Position numbers and translations under genes: made by a program. DNA of 64,000 nucleotides from Rhynchopus euleeides (lineage: Eukaryota > Euglenozoa > Diplonemea > Diplonemida > Diplonemidae). The notes beneath the pieces are model-generated. The model did not search any database and was not told where the DNA came from. It saw only the letters and a list, made by a program, of their open reading frames with translations. Of this stretch, positions 23,428 through 34,145 are shown piece by piece; within the stretch, counting starts at the first letter, position 1, and every line of letters begins with the position of its first letter. The stretch is from positions 1,094,501 through 1,158,500 of the forward strand of contig OY723295.1 of NCBI GenBank assembly GCA_963210315.1. Reading direction: 5' to 3'.

Positions 23428-24336
23428 ATGTCATACGACCGAGAAGATGCCGAAGATGCAAACGAGGACACATGGCTTCTCTCTGGGGCTCTGACACGGC
23501 GGCGACATCTGACCCCGTTTGGCTCTTCAGCCACGCGCTCCTCCTCTGCTGCCTACCAGCCCCAGGTGGGGTGTGTGCAGGGCCCGCCGCAGAGCACTGG
23601 CCTCCTGCTGCCTGTTGACTGCTGGGTGCTGGTCGTATCTTACATTGTGCGCGGGTGCCCCACGGTGAAGAAACCTCTGGAGATCGCAGAGGTGTTCCAG
23701 GTGCTGCAGCTCGCGCATATCGACAAGCTGTTGAGGACATGCACAATTCATGTCCTCCTCGATCCGGACGCAGGGTCGCCTCGGGAAGGGATGCTGTGTA
23801 TATCTGTCAGCGACGAGGATGGTGAGCACCAGGAGCTTGCAGAGCACTGCCTAATGCGCCCCGTGAAGGCGAAGGCGGCACGGCATCTCTCATCGCGTGC
23901 GAAGGACGCCGGCACTGCCGCGCTGCATGTCTTCATCCTTGTGTGGCAGTTTGTTTACATATCGCTGTTCCTCCCCACCACGCTGACGCTTCTCGGCCTG
24001 GTCCAGCCGACCTGGCAGCTGTGGACAGTCTCCGCGGCTGCGGTCTGCTTCATCCCTCTCTTCTACCTGGGTGCACTCACCTCCCATGCTACCATGGAGT
24101 GGTGGTCCTCCATCAACCCGGTGGCCCTCTGCCCCCACGTGAACCGGCGCCGCGCTGCGCACTGCCTCCACCCGACACCCTGGCTGCGCATTGCCATCAT
24201 CATAATGGCCACCGTGCTCGTGTCTGTGGTGATCTTCTACCTTTCCCTCAAGCTCGGCCTCTGGCTGGACACTCGCTCCGTGCAGGAGACGCACTATATC
24301 TTCATATTTATAATCGTTGTGTGCTACTGCCCATGA
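23428..24336 (+). CDS. Hypothetical multi-pass membrane protein
   Basis: 302 residues from ATG 23428, preceded by a C-rich leader. Not recognised as a named family. The N-terminal third is soluble, with an F-box-like stretch (about residues 60-105: LLLPVDCWVLVVSYIV, then a Leu-rich helix). The C-terminal half has about four hydrophobic segments: ALHVFILVWQFVYISLFLP, LWTVSAAAVCFIPLFYLGAL, WLRIAIIIMATVLVSVVIFY and YIFIFIIVVCY. Codon use is GC-rich like the other real genes. The frame ends immediately after the last hydrophobic segment; an additional 3' exon is possible. The F-box suggestion is weak. Confidence 0.7.
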   Translation: MSYDREDAEDANEDTWLLSGALTRRRHLTPFGSSATRSSSAAYQPQVGCVQGPPQSTGLLLPVDCWVLVVSYIVRGCPTVKKPLEIAEVFQVLQLAHIDKLLRTCTIHVLLDPDAGSPREGMLCISVSDEDGEHQELAEHCLMRPVKAKAARHLSSRAKDAGTAALHVFILVWQFVYISLFLPTTLTLLGLVQPTWQLWTVSAAAVCFIPLFYLGALTSHATMEWWSSINPVALCPHVNRRRAAHCLHPTPWLRIAIIIMATVLVSVVIFYLSLKLGLWLDTRSVQETHYIFIFIIVVCYCP

Positions 24337-25258
24337 TAAGGCGTACGCGCTTGCCGCAGCAGAAAAAGATGATAACGCATTGGAGAAGCGTGTTTGGTTG
24401 CCGCGGTGTCGCAGAGCAAGCTCTCTCCCTCTCTCCGCGAAGGGGGATAGGGGAGGGAGGGAGGGGCTGTCTCCTAGTTTGGCCTGATGTGGCGCGTGGG
24501 GGTCATGTTTCCTTCTCCAAGGAACCATGGGTTCTGGCACATTGGGTTTATGAATGGGCCCTCCCTGGTTGGGGGGGGGAGGTTGGGTCGGGGTTGGTTT
24601 GTCAATGGGGCAGATCGATCCCAGCAGCTGCCGTGCTTCCCGACACCGTAAAATATCTCGGGGCGGTGGCGTGGTCAAGGCAGTGTGATGGTGTGCGGAT
24701 GTGCCAGCCTGCACTGCACACGCATCTCTGCGTTGGCATCGCCTCGCCCATAACTAAAAATCGTATGTTTCGGGGGGGGGAAGGTTCTGGGTTGCCCATT
24801 CAGAATCTGGGCTCTGTTGGCACATTTTGGTACTCAGAATCAACCCAGATATCAGGGAAACCAACCAGGATCCTCTGAACTTCAGAAATCAACTTGTGTA
24901 CACTAATATGGTTTATATCTCGCCTCTTGGCTGCAGTTTGGTCACCAGAGGACGGGTGTGTGATGTTGCGCGATGACAGACTCCTGCAAGCAGAGCGCGT
25001 GATTACCTATGGGTTTGAAAGATACGTTGCTGGCCTGCCCCCCTGCCAGGTGCCACTGACGCCTTCCTAACAAGACTCATGTGTACGTGTTGTGTGTGGT
25101 GTGGCCTGCGTTTAGAATACCACCACCACTGGCATTCTCACCAGTCTCTCTCAGAGAGTGAGCGTCTTCGCTCCGGTGCCAAAAACGGTATTTTTTGATG
25201 CCTTTCCCTCCTTGTTGCCATTGCCCGCCGAATATTGCCAGGGGGGAAATAATGCCTA
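24337..25258. other. Intergenic, no gene seen
   Basis: Mixed-composition DNA downstream of the membrane-protein gene, with no conserved frame and no RNA gene recognised. Confidence 0.5.
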
Positions 25259-25444
25259 CACGGTGGACTCCAGCGGGGGTAGGGTAACCCTTTTCGGGAG
25301 TCTCAACTAGGGGGAGTCCAACTCCCGCTAGCGGGAGTCTATACTCCCGCTAGGGGGAGTCTGGACTCCCGCTAGCGGGAGTCTTTGACACCCTCTCAGA
25401 CTCCCGCTCCCAGACTCCCGCTAGGGCCGCTGGAGTCCACCGTG
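25259..25444. mobile_element. TA-flanked MITE of the CACGGTGGACTCC family
   Basis: 186 bp. Ends are CACGGTGGACTCCAGC and its exact complement GCTGGAGTCCACCGTG, with TA on both outer sides. The interior has repeated palindromes of the type ACTCCCGCTAGCGGGAGTC, several degenerate. This is the best-preserved member; it defines the family also seen at 145-344, 3848-4047 and 43115-43292. Confidence 0.85.
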
Positions 25445-25446
25445 TA

Positions 25447-26022
25447 TTTGCGAAGACACCCTGAGGCTCTTGTGTTGATGGTTCGTTCGCCGGGGGGAGG
25501 GGAGGGTTTTTTTTTCGCGCAGCAAGAAAATATGATCCTGCCGTGCATCTCGGTAAACCGGGCTCGACACACCGCCTCTCTTCACCCTGAGGGAGGGTTT
25601 GCATGTGTCTGTGGAGGGTTGTGCATATGAGTGCACATGTATCACAAGAATCGTAGATAAGGAGGTTGGAGCGGCTCTTCATTTCGCAGCTTCTGCTTTG
25701 CGAGGGGTGGGGGGGGTGGGGTCGTGTGTCACTTTCGGGGGCTGATGCGACACTGCGCCTCGCTGCGTACATCGATCTTCAGGGGATGCATGCATAATGA
25801 GGTATCTGCATGGGGGAGGGGGGGTTTTGTCCGAGCTGCAGGCCTATGGATGGGCGTCGCCATGACGGACGGAAACCACCAACGAGTGATCAGCACCCAC
25901 ACCCCCGCCAGCCCCCATCTACCCACTGCTCCCTTCACCTACCCTAGTTTCGGCCTAACTTCTAACGGGTGCCCAACTTGTCCACTGCTGCACCACCCGC
26001 CTACAGAAGAGTCTTGCAAAGT
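25447..26022. other. Intergenic upstream of the protease gene
   Basis: No gene seen. The GTATGA at the first ATG of the protease resembles a splice donor of this genome, so a 5' exon ending near 26020 cannot be excluded. Confidence 0.4.
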
Positions 26023-29000
26023 ATGAGTGGGATGGCCCGAGGGGTGCTTCAGGTGCTGCTCCCAGCAGCATGCGTGGCGGCGCTGCGTGAGTCGCGGCAG
26101 GCGGATGTGCAGTCAGCGTCGCGGCTGTGGGGCACCGAGGGGCTGTGGCCTGCGGGGGAGGAGATCCCGTGGCTGATCAACGTGACGGAAGCGGATGAGG
26201 GGAGGTCACCGCTGACGGAGGACGACACCCGTGTGCTGTTTGCGATCCAGCATATGGAGGAGGAGACGTGCCTGCGCTTCCGGCGGTGCGCGTCGGAGGC
26301 AGAGTGTCTGGCACTGCCGCGGTACATCGAGTTCTGGGCGGGGACAATGTGCTTGTCACAGTATGTAGGGGCTAACCCCGGCAGGAACAGGATCTCGCTG
26401 ATCGGCGACTGCGTGGTGCATGAGATTGGGCACTCCCTCGGTCTGGGGGGGTTAAAGCCGCCTGACGCCTGCACGTGGCGCCCCTGCTAATCCCCTCGCA
26501 TTGCACTGCGCGGGGGGTGAACAGAGTCAGCGGTGGGGTGGTTACCTCGGTGCTGAAATGCCTTGTGCATGGAGCCGGAATAGCCGGGGTGGTGACCTGG
26601 TCTATGAAGGGGGAACCCTGAGCCCAAAGAACCGAGATCCCAAGACCTCCAATGGGGGCCGGGCGCCCCTCGTCCTGTGTCCTCCACGGCGACCCCCTGC
26701 GCGGGCTTCCGGGCCGGAGTAGCCCGCCTCCCTTCTGTCATAGACGGAGGTCAGACCACCGCAGTTGCGTCTCTGTTTCACACAGTGTAACGTACAGGTG
26801 GGAGTGGCCCTAGTAAGTTCGGGACGCGTATAGGACTCGCACTACGTGGGGGGACGGGATGAAAGTCCGAAAAGGTTGGAAAAACGTAGGAGTGCATTAC
26901 ACACAATGTCTTCCCATGGGTAAAGACTAGCTAGTTACCCTCACTCCGCGTGGGATCCGGAAACCCTTCTTGAGCCACCGGGTCTCCTCACACTTTAGGG
27001 GGTGGCGCCCCAGGTTGCTAACCAGCGGCAGGTTTTTGCAGAGACCTAAGGGTGTCTCTTTTCCTCACCGCAGACAACCGTGTGTGGGAATCGTGTGTAG
27101 CCACTGTTTGGGTTCAGTGTCTGGGCATGCGTGGCGCTGGGCCCACTGGTCGTCACCTTTGCCGCTCGCCACGTAAAGTTGAATAAGGGCACTCCCTCGG
27201 TCTGGACCACGAACAGCGGCGGCATGACAGGGACAGCTTCATCGTTGTGCACGAGGACAACATCAAGGACGGGTGGGAGTTTCCGTTCGAGAAACTGTCC
27301 GACGGGCGTGACCTCGGGCCATACGACTACCGCAGCATCATGCACTATTCACGGGGGGCTTTCCAGAAGGAGTACGGGCGGGAGGTGATCTCGGCACCCT
27401 TCCAGCTGGTGGGACTGCAGGGCGGGCTGAGCAGGAAGGATGTGGCGTCACTGAATTTCTTGTACAACGGGTGCAGCAAGGAGTACACGGCACCGACGTG
27501 CATGGCCTCGATCGACACCACGCAAACGCATGTGATCCCGCACTCGAAGCCATTCCGTGCAGCGTTCGCGTCGCAGTACAAAGTTGGCAGCGTGGTGACT
27601 GTGTCCTACGGGGTGACAACCACGCCTGAGTCGGAGGACGTAGTGTTCCAATACCCCACAGGGCACGAGTTCTACGGTGGCGGGGGGCAGACGTCGATCG
27701 TGTTCACGCCGTCTTCGCGACAGGCAGGGAAGAGCTTCGTGCTGGGGGTGAACTTTGGGACTGACGATGGAAAGGACACCGTGTGCTTTGTGCAGGTGCG
27801 CGTCGCGCGGTCGGACAACGTGTGCTTCCAGAAGGAGGGCAGCGACCCCTTTGTGTGCAGCGGGCGCGGCGTGTGCACGGACAAGGTGCTGGAGCCGTGC
27901 CGGTGCGACGTGGGGACGGGCGGGCCCGAGTGTGAAGGGGATGCGACGTGCCCGCGCAACGTGGCTGACAGCTTCGACACCCACCGGGGCGACTGGTCGT
28001 ACTCGCACACCACATTGTTGGACACGGCGAAGCGTGTGGGCGACACGGGGGCGTCGCTGCGGATAGGGCGGGAGCACACTGGTAGTGGCGGGATGTCGCT
28101 GCCGCTGTGGGGGCTGACGAAGCCGAGCCGCGTGTCGTACGACATGGCGGTGCGCAACGGGACGACCCTGGACAGCATCACAGGATTCGAACAAGTGCCC
28201 TTCCAGCAGCCGTCGACACAGTGCCTGTCCCTGTTGGTACGCCCCGTGTCTGAGGAGGCCCCGTCTGGACCGTTCGTGTGGGTGGCGAAAACTCCGCAGG
28301 TGGAGCTTGCCACGCCGTGGCACATCATAGACGAGCGATTCTTCCACTTCGACATTGCGTTCGATTGGGAAAATATGCTGGCGGTGGTGTCAATCGACGG
28401 GAAGGAGGAGTTGCATGTTACGCTCGACAGCTCGTGTACTGCTGGTTTCGACAGGGTGTCCACCAGGGGGAGTGCGTGGCTGGACAACTTCGACCTGCAC
28501 TGCACGTCATTTGTGCCGCCGCAGCACCCCGCCACAAGCGCGCCACCCGCAACAGAGAAGCCGACACCGTTCCCGACGCCGCAGCCCACACAGCCGCCTG
28601 CGGGATGCGGCGAATACGCCGAGTACTCGGCACCGACGGGGATGCTGGACTACCCAGAGGGCTTGCGCCCGTACTTCACAGCCGATATCTGCTTCCGGGT
28701 TGTGTGCGGCGGACCTCTGCAGGTGAACTTCACACTTCTGGACACCCCAGATGAGGACAACACGGTGACTCTGTACTCATTCGATGCGGACGGGACCCGT
28801 GTGCAGGAGGCACAGTACTGGGGACAGCAGTTGCCTGAACCGAAGACGTACTACCACGGGGACATGCTCGTGCATTTTGTCGGGAGCTCCCGGTTTGGGT
28901 TTGGGTCTCTGGGATTCACACTCAAGTACGAATGCGCAGGAACGCCATCACCGACAGCCACACAGGCGCCACCAACGGCGCTACCCACGGCAACACCCCC

Positions 29001-29877
29001 GACAGACGTGCCGACGCCAATCCCCGCCACAGCTGTACCGACTGCCGCGCCCCCCACGCCGATGCCCACGCCGATGCCCGCGATGACCACGGATGCACCA
29101 GACACCCCGGTGAACCTCCCGGAGTTCTGCTCCACCGGGGGCGAGACTACGGCACCCGACGGCACTCTCGCACACCCACAGCCGGGGCCTCCTCGCGACC
29201 CCCCCTCGGATCCGACCTACAAGAACGGGGACAGCCTCTGCATCCGGATCAGATGCAAGAAGCAGCTGGTGCTGACATGGACGCGGTTCGACATGGAGGC
29301 AGACAAGGATTTCGTGTCGCTGTGGGTGGAGCCCCAGCTGGAGGAGCCCCAGCTTGTGTGGAAGAAGAGTGGGCAGGTGCTGCCGCTGGAGGCGAGGTAC
29401 ACGGGGGACGTGCTGATCCACTTCGAGACAGACAAGGAGGGCGTGGCGACGGGGATCTCGGTGAACTGGGTGTGTGCGGACGCGACGCCTGCGCCTGCAA
29501 CGCCTGCGCCTGTGCCTGTGCCCACCCCCGAGTTCCCGGACTTCTGCGAGGGGAGGGGCGTGCTGCTGCAGACACCGGGGCTTGTGCAGCACCCGTCACC
29601 CGGCGTGCTGTTTTACGAGCCCAACGAGCGCGTGTGCTGGCGCCTGCAGTGCAGCGGGACGGTGAACATCCAGTGGACGAAGTTCCACACGGAGTGGGGC
29701 TACGACCACGTGCACGTGTTCCAGGTGCAGCCCTCCTTGCAGGAGTTGGTTAGGCGCAGCGGCCACTTCCTCCCCATCCTGCACCGCGAGGAGGTGCAGG
29801 GCGACGCGCTGGTGCACTTCCGGTCCGACTCCAGCCTCCAGAGCTTTGGGGTTGGGTTTAAGTGGCAGTGCCTGTGA
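26023..29877 (+). pseudogene. Secreted astacin metalloprotease with CUB domains, interrupted in the active site
   Basis: Astacins are zinc endopeptidases. Part 1 (26023-26446) has a signal peptide (ARGVLQVLLPAACVAAL) and the first half of the catalytic domain up to HEIGHSLGL. Part 2 (27187-29877) repeats the last 19 bases and continues DHEQRRHDR, completing HExxHxxGxxHxxxRxDR, then the Met-turn SIMHY. Both parts are in the same frame; without the insert the protein would be about 1,031 residues. After the protease come an EGF-like Cys cluster, a MAM/lectin-like beta region, and three CUB-like modules joined by Thr/Pro-rich linkers. As it stands, translation stops at 26488-26490 inside the insert. 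The rest of the frame is intact, so the break is recent, removed at DNA or RNA level, or not on every allele. Confidence 0.85.
26447..27186. mobile_element. 740-bp insertion in the protease gene with 19-bp flanking direct repeats
   Basis: GGGCACTCCCTCGGTCTGG occurs at 26428-26446 and again at 27187-27205, as expected for a target-site duplication; the net gain is 759 bp. The boundaries are not GT-AG in any register, so it is not an ordinary spliceosomal intron. There are no terminal inverted repeats. The interior has no long frame but several short hairpins (for example GCGGGC..GCCCGC near 26700, and GGGTAA..TTACCC at about 26918-26940). It ends GTTGAATAA. A duplication near 19 bp would fit a LINE-mobilised retroposon (SINE-like), but no A/B box or tail is convincing. 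Confidence 0.65.
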
Positions 29878-30875
29878 GCTGCTGTTCCTCCTCCTGTTCC
29901 CTGTTCTGCGGAGACCCTTTACTAGACGACAATGCTGTGTTGGGCAGCCCCCTAGCTTCCTGCTATGCTCTTCGCATATTCCGTCATATCATCTTTTGTG
30001 CCCCTGAAAATCGTAAAGGAACTACGGAGAGTAGACAACGAGCCTCAAAAAAAGAACATCCTAAGAAGTACGCATGGCGGCCTTTTCAGGGGGCACCAGT
30101 CTTGATCTTCTTGTCTTTGATACTGTTTGTTTTGCCACCCCCATATGTCGCCTTGTCAGCAGCGGCTGTCGCTGCCGAACCCTGGCGTCCAGGTGTCCAT
30201 CACTTTTTCCTGTGCCGTGCCGCAGTGCGAAAGGGCCCCACCGCACCAACCTACTTCACCGCTACTCTACTATTCTACTACTTCGACATGCGCGTTCTGC
30301 CAGGCATGTCCGGCTCTGCCACCCCTCCCTTCTCTCCCTTGCCTTCTCTCGATCGCATGTGCATGCCACATTCACTAGACCTGACAGCAGATCTACCAGA
30401 CCGACGCAACACCTGACCCCCCCTGCGCCTTCATGCCGGGACGTGCCCTATTGTTGGCATCAGCGGGGCAGGACAGACTCCCTGCTGTCAGTGTCTCAAT
30501 TGTTTGATTCCCCCTCCCCTCCCCCATCTGCTAGTGGTCAACATATTTCGCGTGTGCCCTACCCCGGCTGCCCAGCAGCGTTGGGGACGCAGTGTCTGCC
30601 CCCCTGACCCCCCACCCCACCCCACCCCCTCTCCCCCTTCCACCCCTATTCCACCCTTCCTCGAAGCCTACGCAACCAGCACCCCCCCCAGTGCACCCCA
30701 GGCGAGCCGCCAGCAGGCCCCTTTCTTTATCAGGAAACAGTGCAACATGACCATCACAACAGGAAGCCGCAAGGCCTGCCGGACTGGAGGGTGGAGGGTC
30801 TCGGTTGGGGTTGGAGCTGGGGAGGGCAGGTGAGGGGGGATAGGGTGAGGGTGCTGAGACAAACGCGCCGCAGCC
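29878..30875. other. Intergenic between protease and CFAP184 genes
   Basis: No gene supported. C-rich, with a few open frames lacking homology. Confidence 0.5.
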
Positions 30876-32066
30876 ATGTCCGACCTGGGGGAGGCGCACC
30901 CCGCAGAGGGTGTGGATGGCACCGCGGAGGAGGATGTGGAGCTGCAGAATGAGGCGGCTTCCGTCATCCAGCGCCACTGGAGGCAGAGCAATGTGCGGCA
31001 GATGGCATCGCAGGGGATCGAGGAGACGGTTGTCGTGTCGGAGCAGGAGAAGCGCGACCATCTCATAGAAGAGTTCAAAGGCGAGCTGGTGAAGCGGGAG
31101 AAGATGCTGGAGGATAACATGCGGATGCAGCGCACGTTGAGTCGCCACTTCGACCAGAAGAAGCAGTCCGATCAGGACAAGTCGGCAGACACGCAGAATG
31201 CAGCCGAGTCGGAGAACAAGTATCTGATGCTTTTGGATCAGCTTCGGCATACCAGGCAGGAGGTGGTCTCCATCAAGAGCCACAACGCGGATATCCTCGC
31301 AATCAGCAAGGAGAAGATGAATGGTGACCAAGCCAAGGCTGCCGAGTTTGAAATGTCATTCCGTGCCTACAAACGGACCATCGCGGAGAAGGCAGGTTTC
31401 AGCCGGAATAAACGGTCCATCCCAAAGAAGCGTCTCGATGCGTATGAATCTCTGGAGGACCAGCGGAGCCAAGAGGTGAAGCTTGCAAGGGTTGGGTACA
31501 TCAAGATGCGCAACCGTGCCAAACGCCTGTCCGACATGCTGAAGGAGAAGGAGAAGCTGACGGACGGTCTCCACCTGATCGACTTCGAGCAGCTCAAGAT
31601 TGAGAACACGACGCTCAACGAGAAGATCGAGGAGCGGAACGAAGACCTGCTGAAGCTGAAGAAGAAGGCAACCACCACCATCCACATCCTGACACACGTC
31701 AAGGAGAAGCTGCAGTACATCCAGGGCGAGAACCAAGGGCTCCGCAAGGCTCTGGAGCAGCTTGATGCGACGCTCGATGAAAACCGTGCGAAAATGACAG
31801 AAGTCAAGCGTGACCGTGATCTGTTCGGCTCAGAAAATGTCAAAATGCGCGAAAAAATGCCCATGATCGGCTCCGAAGACCTGCTCATCGACTACGAGCT
31901 GCGCAAACAGCTCATCGAAACCCTCCGCATCGAGGTGGTTGGGAAGACAAACCACCACCACGAGCTGATGCAATGGATCCACAAGTGGCAGCCGACTGTC
32001 CACCAGCGCCAGGTCGCCCTTCAGAAGGCAACGCTCATGCGGTCCCCCCTCGCTGTCGACTCATAG
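30876..32066 (+). CDS. CFAP184: Cilia- and flagella-associated protein 184 (CCDC96)
   Basis: 396-residue coiled-coil protein of the motile axoneme; CCDC96/CFAP184 works with CCDC113 near the base of radial spoke 3 in motile cilia. The family signature is strong: GLHLIDFEQLKIEN followed by NEKIEERNEDLLKLKKK and ILTHVKEKLQYIQGEN, i.e. the conserved C-terminal coiled-coil domain shared by CCDC96/CCDC113; the LHLID and THVKEKL wording favours CCDC96. An IQ-like segment (AASVIQRHWRQSN) lies near residue 27. Single exon, shorter N-terminus than vertebrate forms (about 555). ATG 30876 follows a good CAGCC context. It shows that the organism builds a motile flagellum. Confidence 0.92.
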   Translation: MSDLGEAHPAEGVDGTAEEDVELQNEAASVIQRHWRQSNVRQMASQGIEETVVVSEQEKRDHLIEEFKGELVKREKMLEDNMRMQRTLSRHFDQKKQSDQDKSADTQNAAESENKYLMLLDQLRHTRQEVVSIKSHNADILAISKEKMNGDQAKAAEFEMSFRAYKRTIAEKAGFSRNKRSIPKKRLDAYESLEDQRSQEVKLARVGYIKMRNRAKRLSDMLKEKEKLTDGLHLIDFEQLKIENTTLNEKIEERNEDLLKLKKKATTTIHILTHVKEKLQYIQGENQGLRKALEQLDATLDENRAKMTEVKRDRDLFGSENVKMREKMPMIGSEDLLIDYELRKQLIETLRIEVVGKTNHHHELMQWIHKWQPTVHQRQVALQKATLMRSPLAVDS

Positions 32067-32530
32067 CCTCCGGTGTGAGGTAAGGACACCCCCCCCGCCG
32101 TTAATCTAGCCCCGGGTATTAATGCAACACCCTGCCCTACACAACATTGCGGCAGCACGCACCTCAGGGCACCTGGAGGAGCCCTGAGTATATGTTATAT
32201 TTTTTGTACACGCCGTGTGCAGCTGTGGTGGGGTCGCAGGGGTCATGCAGTCCTCCTTTCCGGGAGCGACAAGAGACGCCATCGCAGCATATGAGTGGGG
32301 GGTTGGGTGTGTGTGTGTGTGTGCCCGATTGTGTTCAGGGCGCGGGAGGCTTTTCGCGAGAAAAGGCAAATCATGTGTCCGGCTGCAGGAACAGGAACCC
32401 CCACCCCACCCCTGCGCCCCTCTCGGCTCTGCATTCGGAGATGAATCGCGCAGCGCTCTGCACCATCACACCCGCTTATGATGGGGTCACATCTGCACTG
32501 CCAGGTCGCTTCTACACGTAGCCAGCAGCA
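32067..32530. other. Intergenic, no gene seen
   Basis: About 460 bp between CFAP184 and the small membrane-protein gene, with GT-repeat patches. Confidence 0.5.
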
Positions 32531-32943
32531 ATGCACCAGCGGCACAACCGGTTCGACCCGGAGACGGCGACCGAGACCCACCGCAGCCGCCACGAGAGGA
32601 AGCGGGAGGTTCGCGACCTGAGGCGCAGCCATGCGCAGAGCGCCGGTGGCTTTGCCATGACTATCATGCAGACCGCCATCATCCCTGTGCTGCGTATGCC
32701 CCTGCAGACAGTTTGTGTTGCATTGCTACCCCCTGCCCCTCCGCCGTGTCGTGTCTAACTTTCCCCAGCTGCATCCTCAAATGAGAGTGACGCCATTCTT
32801 TGGAATATGCCATCACACACACACACACACACACACAATCTTGCCCCATTTTGCTTTGTACCACCGCATTGTGTTTTCATACAGTGGGCGTGATCCTGTT
32901 CTGCGTGCTGTACGCCCTCTTCGGGATCAAGGGCTTCGAGTAG
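32531..32943 (+). CDS. Small tail-anchored membrane protein, two exons
   Basis: Exon 1 is 32531-32693 and exon 2 is 32885-32943, with a GTATGC donor, a TACAG acceptor and matching phase 1, giving 73 residues. The N-terminal half is basic and polar (HRHNRFDPETATETHRSRHERKREV is its character), followed by one C-terminal hydrophobic helix, AMTIMQTAIIPVLLGVILF and CVLYALFGI, ending KGFE. This layout is that of a tail-anchored endoplasmic-reticulum or Golgi protein of the RAMP4/SERP size class, though I cannot match the family. The splice frame creating an uninterrupted transmembrane helix is the main support. The intron contains a (CA)n run. Confidence 0.7.
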
Positions 32944-34145
32944 ACGCTGCGCGTGACAGATCTCAGAGCTGAACGGGCCACGAGATAAGCTGTGCGATTG
33001 CCTGCCAGTTTTGCTCGGCCCGGGCGAACGCCCACCCCCCTCCCCCCTTCTGTCCTCCAACGGTGCGCATCTTGTGATCGAGTTTGACCATGTCGGGGGG
33101 GTTAGGGTGTGCGCTGTGGCATGGGCATATGGATGTGCCGTGCCACGCTTCAATGCGCACCCCCACTCCCACCCGCCCCACCCCAAGCCACGCCCCCACC
33201 CGTGTTAGACGCCTAGCTTTCGTCGTTGCAGCCCGTTATGCTGTGTGCTGCTTGAAACCTAGTACCCTCCCCCCGCTCTCAGATTTGTTCTCTTGGTAGT
33301 TCCCTTAGAGTGAAGGAAAGAGGAGAGAGAAAAAAATACGCAAGCAAACGAAAAGAACGAAAAAAAAGTGCCAGACTTCCCCTCCCTCGTGGGGGGAATG
33401 TATGGAGGGGAAATGCTAACAGGAAATTTTCCTTCACCGTTGCGGACCAGAATGCCCCAGGCGGACCACATCACAAGGGGGTGGAGACAACGTGTGTCGA
33501 GCCGCCTTTGGTAGGTCATCCATTTTGCTCCGAAACGGGGCTGTTGCACACAAGCCCTGTGGTGTGTGGCATCGGAGAACTCATCAAGATCATGGTGTGA
33601 TCGGTGTGTTCCACGCTTCTGCAAATGAAGGAAGATCTTGTGTGCTGTTGTGGCTGGTTGAACCCACACACACACACACCCATCCCAAGGCGATCTATTG
33701 AGAGGATCCCCCGGGACAAGAGGGCACCAGATCTCCTCGTCAGCATCAGCAGAATCTGCGTGTGTGTGTTTTGGGGGCACCTTGTCACAGAGATTCTCGG
33801 CCCTCCGGCGGCGACAGCAACCGCAGTATGGAAAGCGGGACCGACCACCCCACCCCACCCCACACCCACCCCTATCCCCATCCCCTCTTGACGATGGCAG
33901 GCGAGTTGCGCACCAGGTGCCCCTGGCCCCTACCAGATGGCCCCCCCTTCCCCTCCTGGCGGTGCACTGGACGGACAAGACACAAGGCAATTTCAAGAAT
34001 GGGTAGGGCACTGCCCGGTATCCCTGTTGCCACATCCCCCTTTTTTCCTTGGGGGTTTTTCCACCGCAAGTCATCAATATCTGTGGCCAGAGGTGGGGGG
34101 GCGGTCGGGGCGAGGTGGGTGCGTGTGTTTTAGTCCATTGCCACG
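32944..34145. other. Intergenic, no gene seen
   Basis: 1.2 kb with CA/GT simple repeats and A-rich patches; no homology or consistent frame. Confidence 0.5.

Noticed and set aside
26820..26870. GATGAAAGTCCGAAAA resembling an RNase P or group I intron core
   Set aside because: Only a few bases agree; the other conserved core elements and pairings of either RNA could not be found.
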